Assembly (NCBI RefSeq): GCF_009725755.1
Contig: NZ_WNIJ01000001.1
Coordinates: forward strand, 806,001 to 870,000
Length of the DNA stretch: 64,000 nucleotides
Direction of reading: 5' to 3'
Origin: Bombella sp. ESL0385
GTDB taxonomy: Bacteria; Pseudomonadota; Alphaproteobacteria; Acetobacterales; Acetobacteraceae
Shown: piece after piece, positions 54,980 through 62,885 of the stretch
How the letters are laid out: every line of letters starts with the position of its first letter
Numbering within the stretch: position 1 is the stretch's first letter
Program-made: the position numbers and the translations under genes
Notes under the pieces: model-generated
Told to the model about the DNA's origin: nothing
Databases searched by the model: none
What the model saw: the letters and a program-made list of their open reading frames with translations, nothing else

Positions 54980-56476
54980 CTATAGTGCATTACGGTAAGA
55001 AAGAGCCTCGGCTACATGCTGTTTTTGTACGGTGGTGGCTGCGTCTAAATCCGCGATGGTGCGGGCTACGCGGAACATGCGCGTAATACCGCGATGAGAG
55101 AGTTTCATCCGTAGGGCGGCTTGCTCGGCAAGGGTGCGGGCTTCGTCCTCAAAGGCAAAGCCTTCTGGCGGCATAGCAGCATTACACGCCCCTTGTCGGG
55201 CGAGTTGGCGGTCATAAGCTTGTTGGACGCGCGTGCGTACTTCTGCACTGCTCTCACCCGTAGGGGCGCGGCTGATTTCTAAGGGGGAGAGGGAATGGAC
55301 ATGGACGCATAAATCCATGCGGTCCATCATCGGGCCGGAGATGCGGGCAGTGTATTCTTGCGCACAACGAGGGGCTTTTTTACAAGCGCGTTCGGCATCA
55401 TGGACATAGCCGCACCGGCAGGGATTCATCGCCGCGATGAGTTGGAAACGCGCTGGATATTGCGTATGCCGTGCCGCGCGGGAGATGGTTACTTCCCCTG
55501 TTTCAACAGGTTGGCGCAAACCTTCCAGACAATTACGGGGGAACTCGGGGAGTTCATCAAGGAAAAGAACGCCATTGTGAGCGAGGCTAATATCGCCGGG
55601 CATAGCTTTAGGACCGCCGCCAACGAGGGCAGGGAGGGTCGTGTTATGATGCGGTGCGCGATAAGGCGGGCGGTTGATGAGCCTACCCGCCGGTAATAGC
55701 CCGCTAATGCTATGGATGCGGCTCGTCTCTAGCATTTCAGCAGGGGTAAGCTCAGGCAGGATGCTCGGTAGGCGGCTTGCTAGCATGGATTTGCCAGAGC
55801 CCGGCGGGCCAGACATCAGCAGGGAATGACGCCCCGCTGCGGCAATCTCCAACACACGGCGTGCTTGCATCATGCCCTTAACATCTTTGAGGTCCGGCCC
55901 GTAATCGGGAGGTTGTGGCGTGGGTGGAGGCTCTGGCGGGAGGGGTTGTTCTTTGCGAAGATGGCCAATGAGTGCCTTAAGGGTCGGGGCAGCAATAATG
56001 TTAAGCTCTGGATGGCCCCAACGGGCTTCTGCCCCTTGAGAGGCCGGGCAGATTAAGCCACGCTCCTGGCTGACAGCCGCTAATGCCGCACAAAGAACGC
56101 CCCTAACAGGGTTTATCGTGCCATCTAAGGCGACTTCCCCTAAGGCGGTGAGCGGGGCTGTGGCCTCTGGTGGGATGACGCCCATCGCGACAAGGACGCC
56201 TAGCGCAATAGGGAGGTCGAAATGCGCGCCCTCTTTGGGGAGGTCTGCTGGTGTGAGATTAACAAGGATGCGCTTAGGGGGGAGGGCAAGCCCCATAGCG
56301 GAGAGGGCAGCCCGAACACGCTCGCGTGATTCCGCAATAGCGCGGGCGGGCATACCAACGATGATGAAAGACGGTAACCCGCTGGAGATTTGCACCTCCA
56401 CCATGACCGGCAAAGCATCAATCCCCATAAAAGTGAAGCTTTGGATGCGGGCAAGGGAAGGAGGCGTAACCGCCAT
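54980..56476 (-). CDS. comM: ComM/YifB family Mg-chelatase-like ATPase
   Basis: 498 residues. AAA+ helicase promoting branch migration during natural transformation in other bacteria. N-terminal Lon-like domain (GLPSFIIVGMPARAIAESRE; PADLPKEGAHFDLPIALG), Walker A GPPGSGKSMLA, Walker B VLFLDELPEF, zinc-like CRCGYVHDAERACKKAPRC, and C-terminal Mg-chelatase domain (LSHRGITRMFRVARTIADL). Complete. Confidence 0.94.
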   Translation of the reverse strand: MAVTPPSLARIQSFTFMGIDALPVMVEVQISSGLPSFIIVGMPARAIAESRERVRAALSAMGLALPPKRILVNLTPADLPKEGAHFDLPIALGVLVAMGVIPPEATAPLTALGEVALDGTINPVRGVLCAALAAVSQERGLICPASQGAEARWGHPELNIIAAPTLKALIGHLRKEQPLPPEPPPTPQPPDYGPDLKDVKGMMQARRVLEIAAAGRHSLLMSGPPGSGKSMLASRLPSILPELTPAEMLETSRIHSISGLLPAGRLINRPPYRAPHHNTTLPALVGGGPKAMPGDISLAHNGVLFLDELPEFPRNCLEGLRQPVETGEVTISRAARHTQYPARFQLIAAMNPCRCGYVHDAERACKKAPRCAQEYTARISGPMMDRMDLCVHVHSLSPLEISRAPTGESSAEVRTRVQQAYDRQLARQGACNAAMPPEGFAFEDEARTLAEQAALRMKLSHRGITRMFRVARTIADLDAATTVQKQHVAEALSYRNAL

Positions 56477-56516
56477 AACGCTAGGATTCCGTCATATAGG
56501 GGCTTGTGGGACGATA

Positions 56517-56551
56517 CCCCGCCATCATAGGCGTATTCATGATGGGCGGGG
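56517..56551 (-). repeat. Inverted repeat between serA and comM
   Basis: CCCCGCCATCAT pairs with ATGATGGGCGGGG with one bulged G, 10-base loop, 24 bases beyond the serA stop. No T-tract; probable terminator or mRNA-stabilising hairpin. Confidence 0.45.
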
Positions 56552-56574
56552 GCTGATAGAGAGGCGAGGCCTCT

Positions 56575-57837
56575 TTACGCGCTCATGAGCGGGCGGATAG
56601 AGCGGGCCCGTAACGTCCCTTTCAAACCGCGAAGCTGCTCGAGCAGGGCTTTCTCCAATGTGGGGATGTCCTGCCCCGGCTGAGCCTCAGCCTCGGTGAC
56701 GACATAGCCAAGCTCGCCATCTGTTTGGAGGAACTGCGCTGTGAGGTTGCAGGCCGACTTCGCAAAAATATCGTTGATTTGCCCTAAAATACCCGGCTGA
56801 TTGGCATGGACGTGCATAAAGCGCATCCCACCGGGGCGTTCGCCAAGCTGTACTTGCGGGAAATTGACCGCCCCGATGGTTGAGCCAACATCGGAATATT
56901 CCACTAGCTTTTGGGCGACTTCCACACCGATGCGCTCTTGTGCTTCCATCGTGGAGCCACCAATATGAGGGGTGAGCAACACATTCTCTAGCCCTTGCAG
57001 CGGAGTGGTAAAACGCTCTTGGCTGCTTTTTGGCTCGACAGGGAAAACATCAATCGCAGCCCCCATCAAATGCTTATCTTTAAGCGCGCGGGCGAGGGCC
57101 TCAAGGTCCACAACCGTACCACGGGCATTATTGAGGAGGATGGAGTTAGGCTTCATCGCACGGATTTCTGCCTCGCCAATCATGTCCTTTGTCTCTGGCG
57201 TTTCAGGAACATGCAGGGTGACAATATCGGACTGGCTTAGCAATTCCTCCAACGAGGCAACGGCGATGGCGTTCCCATGGGGCAGGCGCGGGGCAATATC
57301 GTAGTAAAGTACGCGCAGGCCGAAGGATTCCGCTAAAACAGAAAGCTGAGAGCCGATGGAGCCATAGCCAACAATGCCGACTGTCTTGCCGCGTACTTCC
57401 CACGCATTGGCGGCGGATTTCTCCCATCCACCTTGATGGCAGGCTTCCGAGCGGGAGGGGATGCGGCGGAGGAGCATCACAATCTCGCCCATGACCAGCT
57501 CCGCAACGGAGCGCGTATTGCTAAAAGGTGCGTTAAAGACAGGAATACCGGCCATACGCGCGGCATTAAGGTCCACCTGATTGGTCCCAATGCAGAAGCA
57601 GCCAATCGCCATTAGGCGGTTAGCAGAATGGATAATCTCGGCTGTAAGGCGCGTACGACTGCGGATGCCGACCATATGGACGCCATCAAGGGCCTCTTTA
57701 AGGGCATCACCCTCTAAAGCTCCTTTTAAGCGGGTAACAGAGGCATAGCCTTGTTGCTCTAGGTAATTAACCGCACTGTCATGAATCCCTTCCAACAGAA
57801 GGATTTTAATACGGTCTTTAGCGAGGGAGAGGGTCAT
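56575..57837 (-). CDS. serA: D-3-phosphoglycerate dehydrogenase
   Basis: 420 residues. First step of serine synthesis, 3-phosphoglycerate to phosphohydroxypyruvate with NAD. GCFCIGTNQVDLNAA, VGIVGYGSIGSQLSVLAESF (NAD loop), NNARGTVVDLEAL and TPHIGGSTMEAQERIG (catalytic His) are visible, then a C-terminal ACT domain (HANQPGILGQINDIFAKSAC) as in the serine-inhibited E. coli type. ATG 57837 with GAGG upstream; the frame is open to 57873. Confidence 0.96.
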   Translation of the reverse strand: MTLSLAKDRIKILLLEGIHDSAVNYLEQQGYASVTRLKGALEGDALKEALDGVHMVGIRSRTRLTAEIIHSANRLMAIGCFCIGTNQVDLNAARMAGIPVFNAPFSNTRSVAELVMGEIVMLLRRIPSRSEACHQGGWEKSAANAWEVRGKTVGIVGYGSIGSQLSVLAESFGLRVLYYDIAPRLPHGNAIAVASLEELLSQSDIVTLHVPETPETKDMIGEAEIRAMKPNSILLNNARGTVVDLEALARALKDKHLMGAAIDVFPVEPKSSQERFTTPLQGLENVLLTPHIGGSTMEAQERIGVEVAQKLVEYSDVGSTIGAVNFPQVQLGERPGGMRFMHVHANQPGILGQINDIFAKSACNLTAQFLQTDGELGYVVTEAEAQPGQDIPTLEKALLEQLRGLKGTLRARSIRPLMSA

Positions 57838-57920
57838 AGCGGGTAACCTCATCATAAAGGCGGGTGCCAACATGAGCGCGGCACGAAAGGAATCGTTCTT
57901 TATCTGTAACGGACAGCGCG

Positions 57921-58715
57921 TTAAGAGGAAAGGGCCTCTATCGCCTCCTTATGGAGGGTTGGGTTGGCACAAGCGAGGATAGTGCTATCACTTTCTAGTG
58001 TTAAAGCATTGCCTGCCCAATCTGTCACGCAGCCACCGGCCCCCGTGATGATGGGCAAAAGAGGCCCCCAATCCCACGGTTTGAGCGTATCTTCTGCGAT
58101 GATGTCGATATGACCTAAACAGAGCAGTCCGTAAGCGTAAGCATCGCCGCCCCATGAGGTCCGGCGCGTTTGTTTTTGGAGTTTTTGGAAGCATTGATAT
58201 TGCGCAGGGCGGAAGATTTCTGGTGCGGTGCAGGAGAGTTCAGCCTCATGGAGGGGGACGTGCTGACATGTGCCGATATGGCCGGGCATGTGAGGGGCGT
58301 CATAACGGCTGGGTGCGCCTTCAACCCCTATCCAGCGTTCATTGGTTATTGGTTGGTCGATGATTCCCAAAACAGGGCGGCCTTTGTAAAAGAGAGAGAT
58401 TAAACTCGTAAAGCTGGGGCGGCCTGTCACAAAGGCGCGCGTGCCGTCTATAGGGTCTAAGACCCAGAGCCATTCATTATCTATCTGGCCAGAGTGTCCC
58501 GCTTCCTCTCCTAAGATGGCATGGTGGGGCACATGCTGGGTGAGGAGGGCCCGCATAGCGGCCTCGGCCTCTTGGTCAGCTTTGGTAACGGGACTGTCAT
58601 CCTCTTTAGCATGAATAGTAAGTGACTGCCGAAAATAGGGAAGAATGACCCGCCGCGCGGCCTCGGCGCATTGTTGGGCGAGGGGAAGATAGTCAGAAAA
58701 AGCGGGGTGGGACAT
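57921..58715 (-). CDS. hisN: Inositol-monophosphatase-family phosphatase, probable histidinol-phosphatase
   Basis: 264 residues. Mg-dependent phosphatase: ILGEEAGHSG, WVLDPIDGTRAFVTGRP (metal ligands) and GGDAYAYGLLCLGHIDIIAE with LKPWDWGPLLPII. The IDGT-RAFVTG-PSF and GGDAY-Y features favour histidinol-phosphatase (HisN) over inositol phosphatase. Would complete histidine synthesis where hisB-type phosphatase is absent; no other his gene is in the window. Divergent from kdsB. Confidence 0.82.
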   Translation of the reverse strand: MSHPAFSDYLPLAQQCAEAARRVILPYFRQSLTIHAKEDDSPVTKADQEAEAAMRALLTQHVPHHAILGEEAGHSGQIDNEWLWVLDPIDGTRAFVTGRPSFTSLISLFYKGRPVLGIIDQPITNERWIGVEGAPSRYDAPHMPGHIGTCQHVPLHEAELSCTAPEIFRPAQYQCFQKLQKQTRRTSWGGDAYAYGLLCLGHIDIIAEDTLKPWDWGPLLPIITGAGGCVTDWAGNALTLESDSTILACANPTLHKEAIEALSS

Positions 58716-58783
58716 AGGGCGGATATGCCTTTATTCTTACGGAGTAATTGACGAGACGCAGGGAGCGCGGCAATCAAGGACTC

Positions 58784-59533
58784 ATGCGAGCGATTATTGT
58801 CATCCCCTCCAGAATTGCCTCTACGCGGCTTCCACGCAAGGCTTTGGCTTTAATTGATGGCGAGGTGATGATTGTTCATGTCGCCCGGCGTGCTGTGGCG
58901 GCTGGGTTGGGGCCGGTTTTAGTCGCTGCGGGCGATGATGAGATTAGCGCGGCTGTCTCCCATCTTCCCGGTGTGGAGGTGGTTTTAACAGACCCCGCTT
59001 TGCCCAGTGGCTCGGACCGTGTGCAAGCGGCGTTGGCTGTTTATGACCCTCACGAACATTACGATTCTGTCGTTAATCTCCAAGGGGATCTCCCTTTGAT
59101 AGACCCCCAGATGATTGCAAAATCATTGCGCCCTTTAGAGGATGAGCAGTTTGCAATCGGCACCTTAGTGGCTCCCGTGCAGAGCGAGGCTGAAGCTAAG
59201 GCCGAGTCGGTTGTGAAGGTAGCCTGTGCGTTTCAGCATGATGATGCTGTAGCGCGGGCCTTATATTTTTCGCGCTCTGTGATTCCGTGGGGAGTGGGGC
59301 CTTTATGGCATCATGTAGGGGTGTATGCGTGGCGGCGTAAGGCTTTAGCGCAATTTGTGAGATTGCCGCCTTCTTTGTTAGAAAAACGCGAACGTTTGGA
59401 GCAATTACGCGCTTTAGAGGCTGGCATGGCGGTCGGCTGTGTGCAGGTGGCTCATGCTCCGTTAGGTGTGGATACAGCAGAGGATTTAGCGCGGGTCAGG
59501 GCGCATCTGGGGGAGAGAGCATCATGCCGGTAA
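58784..59533 (+). CDS. kdsB: 3-deoxy-manno-octulosonate cytidylyltransferase
   Basis: 249 residues. Activates Kdo with CTP for lipopolysaccharide. VIPSRIASTRLPRKALALI (nucleotide-binding opening), PSGSDRVQAA, VVNLQGDLPLIDPQM (metal Asp) and HVGVYAWRRKAL are seen. ATG 58784 with AAGGA upstream is preferred; an earlier in-frame start exists at 58748. Overlaps pheA by 10 bases. Confidence 0.94.
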   Translation: MRAIIVIPSRIASTRLPRKALALIDGEVMIVHVARRAVAAGLGPVLVAAGDDEISAAVSHLPGVEVVLTDPALPSGSDRVQAALAVYDPHEHYDSVVNLQGDLPLIDPQMIAKSLRPLEDEQFAIGTLVAPVQSEAEAKAESVVKVACAFQHDDAVARALYFSRSVIPWGVGPLWHHVGVYAWRRKALAQFVRLPPSLLEKRERLEQLRALEAGMAVGCVQVAHAPLGVDTAEDLARVRAHLGERASCR

Positions 59534-60363
59534 TTGCATTTCAGGGCCGACCGGGTGCGTATTCCGACCTTGCATGCCGTGCAACCCGGCCGGGCTGGGT
59601 TACCCTACCATGCCGCAGCTTTGCCGAGACGATTGAGGCCGTGCGGGATGGGCAAGCCGATGAGGGGCTTTTACCGTGTGAGAACTCTCTTGCTGGGCGT
59701 GTGGCGGAGATTCATGCGCTTTTGCCAGAGGCGGGGTTAAAAATTGTTGGGGAGCATTTTCAGCGCGTGGAGCATTGCCTATTAGCCGTACCGGGGGCAC
59801 GGCTTGAGGATATAAAGCGTGTTCATACGCACCCTGTAGCGATGGCACAGGTACGCGGCTTGCTTGCTCATTATGCGTTGGAGCCTGTGACGGAGTTTGA
59901 TACAGCAGGCGCGGCGGAGCTTGTAGCTGGCTGGGGGCGGAAGGAAGATGCAGCCATTGCGTCCTCTCTAGCGGGGGAGCTGAATGGGTTGAATATTCTG
60001 CAACGCAATGTTGAGGATGCTGCCCATAATACAACGCGCTTTTACCGTGTTGCCCTGCCAGATTCTGTTACAGATGCTATGGCTGGGCAACCGATGATGA
60101 CGACATTGCTTGTCCATATTCGGCATGTGCCGGGGGCTTTATGTGATGTCTTAGAGTGTTTTGCACGTTATGGAGTCAACATGACGCGGATTGAGAGCTA
60201 TATGCTGGGGGGCTCTTTTGAGGCGTCTCGTTTTTTGATGGATATAGAAGGTGCGGTGGAGGAGCCAAAGGTGCACCATGCCCTCACCGCGTTGGTAAAG
60301 GTAAGCGAGGGCCATCATATTTTGGGGAGTTACCCACGGAGTCCCTTCCGTGATGAGATGTGA
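59524..60363 (+). CDS. pheA: Prephenate dehydratase
   Basis: 279 residues. Prephenate to phenylpyruvate in phenylalanine synthesis. IAFQGRPGAYSDLA, LLPCENSLAGRV, and NTTRFYRVAL (catalytic Thr-Arg-Phe) form the dehydratase; C-terminal ACT domain (PGALCDVLECFARYGVNMTR) with ESYMLGGSFE is the Phe-binding regulatory part. No chorismate mutase domain. GGGGGAGAG precedes ATG 59524. Confidence 0.96.
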   Translation: MPVIAFQGRPGAYSDLACRATRPGWVTLPCRSFAETIEAVRDGQADEGLLPCENSLAGRVAEIHALLPEAGLKIVGEHFQRVEHCLLAVPGARLEDIKRVHTHPVAMAQVRGLLAHYALEPVTEFDTAGAAELVAGWGRKEDAAIASSLAGELNGLNILQRNVEDAAHNTTRFYRVALPDSVTDAMAGQPMMTTLLVHIRHVPGALCDVLECFARYGVNMTRIESYMLGGSFEASRFLMDIEGAVEEPKVHHALTALVKVSEGHHILGSYPRSPFRDEM

Positions 60364-60445
60364 CCTTTCTCCCAGAGGGGAGGATGCTTATAATGGTGGC
60401 ATTATTTGTTGTGATGATTGAGAGATGAGGGCGGAGAGTATCATT

Positions 60446-61345
60446 ATGGCGCAGACGATTAATCAGCACTATCGCGGCTCTTTGACCGCCCTTATCACCC
60501 CGATGAAGGCGGATGGCACGCTTGATGAGCAAACGGCTGCTCGTTTGATTGAGCGGCAGATTGAGGGGGGGACGACAGGGCTTATACCCTCTGGCACAAC
60601 GGGGGAGAGTCCTACACTCTCTCATGCTGAACATGGCCGTGTTGTTGAGCATTGTGTCGAGGTGGCAAATGGGCGCGCCTTGGTGATGGCGGGGGCTGGC
60701 TCTAACAGTACGCATGAGGCTGTGGGGATGGCTCGTCATGCCCATAAAGTAGGGGCAGATGCGTTGTTGGTTGTCGTGCCTTATTACAATAAACCAACGC
60801 AAGAAGGGCTTTACCGGCATTTTATGACGGTGGCAGATGCGACTCCTTTGCCGCTTTGGCTTTATTGCATCCCCGGCCGCTCAGTTGTGGATTTAACGCC
60901 AGAGACTCTAGGTCGCCTTGCTCAGCATCCTAATATTGTGGGTACAAAGGATGCCACGGCGAATCTCACACGCCCGATTGCGGTGCGGCGTGTTGCAGGG
61001 GCGGCGTTTAATCAGCTTTCTGGTGAGGATGGGACGATTTTATCCTTCCTTGCGGCAGGTGGGCATGGCTGCATTAGTGTGACCTCTAACGTAGTGCCGG
61101 AGCTTTGTGCGCAGCTGCATCGGCTTTGGCAGGAAGGGAAGGTGCAAGAGGCGATTGCGCTGCAAGATAAGCTTATGCCGTTGCATGATGCTCTTTTTGC
61201 TGAGACAAGCCCTGCCCCGGCAAAATACGCGCTGTCTCGTTTAGGCCTTTGCACTCCGACTTTGCGTTTGCCGATGGTTGAGCCGCGTGATGAGACGAAG
61301 AAGCGGGTTGATGACGCTTTACGTTCGCTTGGGCTGTTGGGTTAA
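60446..61345 (+). CDS. dapA: 4-hydroxy-tetrahydrodipicolinate synthase
   Basis: 299 residues. Condenses pyruvate with aspartate semialdehyde, first committed step to DAP/lysine. PSGTTGESPTL, VVPYYNKPTQEGLYRHF (catalytic Tyr), LYCIPGRS, and IVGTKDATANL with the Schiff-base Lys are present; GCISVTSNVVPEL follows. ATG 60446 with GGAGAG six bases upstream is preferred; ATG 60425 is also in frame. smpB follows after nine bases. Confidence 0.95.
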   Translation: MAQTINQHYRGSLTALITPMKADGTLDEQTAARLIERQIEGGTTGLIPSGTTGESPTLSHAEHGRVVEHCVEVANGRALVMAGAGSNSTHEAVGMARHAHKVGADALLVVVPYYNKPTQEGLYRHFMTVADATPLPLWLYCIPGRSVVDLTPETLGRLAQHPNIVGTKDATANLTRPIAVRRVAGAAFNQLSGEDGTILSFLAAGGHGCISVTSNVVPELCAQLHRLWQEGKVQEAIALQDKLMPLHDALFAETSPAPAKYALSRLGLCTPTLRLPMVEPRDETKKRVDDALRSLGLLG

Positions 61346-61354
61346 GACGCGGAT

Positions 61355-61858
61355 ATGGCAGCGAGTAAGAAAAAGACAAAAGGCGGGCTGATTTCGCACG
61401 GTATTGCCGCGCAGAATCGTAAAGCCCGTTTTAATTACTCCATCATAGAGACTGTGGAAGCCGGACTGGTGCTAAAAGGGCCAGAGGTAAAAAGCTTGCG
61501 GATGGGGCGGGCTACATTGTCCGAATCTTATGCGGTTGAGCGCGAGGGCGAGCTTTGGCTGATTAACTCCTATATTCCAGAATATCAGGGCGGGGTGTTG
61601 TCCCGTTTTGATACGCGGGCCCCACGGAAGCTTCTGCTGCACCGTAAGCAATTAGCTAAATATATTGGGGAGGTCACAAAGGCTGGGGCGTCTCTTGTGC
61701 CGTTAGATATTCATTTTAACGCGCGCGGTGTGGCTAAAGTAACGCTTGGCCTTGGGAAAGGGCGGAAGAAAGAAGATAAACGCCACGCGATTGCTGATAG
61801 AGACTGGCAGCGCGATAAAGCGCGCCTGCTGCGTAATAAAGGACGTGGTGAATATTGA
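61355..61858 (+). CDS. smpB: SsrA-binding protein SmpB
   Basis: 167 residues. Delivers tmRNA to stalled ribosomes. GIAAQNRKARFNYSIIETVE, LKGPEVKSLRMGRATLSESY, RKLLLHRKQLAKYIG and the basic C-terminal helix DRDWQRDKARLLRNKGRG are all conserved. The tmRNA gene itself is not in the window. Same operon as dapA; terminator follows. Confidence 0.97.
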   Translation: MAASKKKTKGGLISHGIAAQNRKARFNYSIIETVEAGLVLKGPEVKSLRMGRATLSESYAVEREGELWLINSYIPEYQGGVLSRFDTRAPRKLLLHRKQLAKYIGEVTKAGASLVPLDIHFNARGVAKVTLGLGKGRKKEDKRHAIADRDWQRDKARLLRNKGRGEY

Positions 61859-61861
61859 TAT

Positions 61862-61897
61862 AAAAAACCCCACAGCATGCAGGCCGTGGGGTTTTTT
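61862..61897. terminator. Bidirectional intrinsic terminator (smpB / cold-shock gene)
   Basis: AAAAAACCCCAC/GTGGGGTTTTTT, 12-bp perfect stem with T-tracts on both strands, between convergent genes. Confidence 0.94.
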
Positions 61898-61943
61898 ATA
61901 AGGTGGGAGAGGTTGTAAAGGCACAACCTCCCTTTTCCTTTGC

Positions 61944-62642
61944 TTATTCAGCGGAGAGCTGTACAGCCTCAGGGCCTTTATGGCCTTGGACGACATGCAT
62001 CCCAACAGCCTGACCATCAGCTAAGCTACGCAGGCCGGACCGCTCCAAAGCAGAAGCGTGGACGAATACATCCTTACCCCCAGCTTCTGGTGTGATGAAG
62101 CCAAAGCCCTTGGTGGTGTTGTACCATTTTACAATCCCGCGCATTTCTTCAGCTTGGGAGAGATCTGGTGCAGGGTGGAAACGCTCGCGCTCTTGCCGCA
62201 TAGGCGGTGCGGAGTGGCGGGGGGCTTCCTCTGTCGCAGTGCTGGCATCAACAGAGAGAACCTCGGCGACTTGGCGGCCTTTGGGGCCTTGGCCAACGCG
62301 TACAACAACAGTTGTGCCCGGTGCAGGCTCGCCATGGCCGATAGTGTTCAGCGTATTCGCGTGGAGGAAAACATCCCCGCTACCATCGCTCAGCCCAACA
62401 AAACCGAAGCCACGCTCGGAGTTGAACCATTTAACCGTCCCGGTGATTTCGGGGCCTGTGGGAGTGATTTGCGGGCCACCACGGCCGCCACCGCCACCAC
62501 GGCGGGGGCCACCACCAAAGCCACCACGCGGCGCATCGTAACTGCCGCGATCGTCAAAATAGGAGGGTTGGGTCATAAAATCGCGGTCAAAACCGCCGCG
62601 GCGGGAGGAAAAGGAGCTGCGGTCGGATCTATTATTTCTCAA
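61944..62642 (-). CDS. Double cold-shock-domain RNA-binding protein
   Basis: About 232 residues. N-terminal ~60 residues are Gly/Arg/Ser-rich (GGFGGGPRRGGGGGRGG), RGG-like. Then two cold-shock domains: TGTVKWFNSERGFGFVG with DVFLHANTL, and RGIVKWYNTTKGFGFITPE with DVFVHASAL, each carrying the RNP1/RNP2-type aromatic residues. Alphaproteobacterial two-domain Csp proteins act as RNA chaperones. No ATG lies between the upstream in-frame stop and the Gly/Arg region, so TTG 62642 is the likely start; ATG 62576 would keep both domains. Confidence 0.88.
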   Translation of the reverse strand: MRNNRSDRSSFSSRRGGFDRDFMTQPSYFDDRGSYDAPRGGFGGGPRRGGGGGRGGPQITPTGPEITGTVKWFNSERGFGFVGLSDGSGDVFLHANTLNTIGHGEPAPGTTVVVRVGQGPKGRQVAEVLSVDASTATEEAPRHSAPPMRQERERFHPAPDLSQAEEMRGIVKWYNTTKGFGFITPEAGGKDVFVHASALERSGLRSLADGQAVGMHVVQGHKGPEAVQLSAE

Positions 62643-62885
62643 GTGTCTCGTCCCGTACTGGGGTCATCAGGGAGGGGAGCAACATTCTGCTACCCTCAGG
62701 GTCTTAAAAGGCACCGCCATTCATGCGGTCCGATTAGGACGGTAGCATGTTTTTTCACTTACGCCATATGAAAAAGAAAAAACTGCGAAGATTTTTCAAT
62801 CTCTTTAATTAAGGAAGACACTATTAAAGAATTACTATAAACTAGTCGCTTGGTTATCAATAAAATTGATTCAATATCCAGTCTT
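62643..62885 (-). promoter_or_regulatory. Leader and promoter region of the cold-shock gene
   Basis: About 240 bases without a gene. On the minus strand a promoter-like pair TTGATA/TATAGT (62834-62860, 15-base spacer) would give a ~190-base leader, with small hairpins ACCGC/GCGGT and GTCC/GGAC. Long structured leaders are usual for cold-shock genes. The part near recG is very AT-rich. Confidence 0.4.

Noticed and set aside
62058-62771. 237-codon open frame antisense to the cold-shock gene
   Set aside because: Low-complexity Ala/Thr/Gly product caused by the Gly/Arg-rich coding sequence on the other strand.
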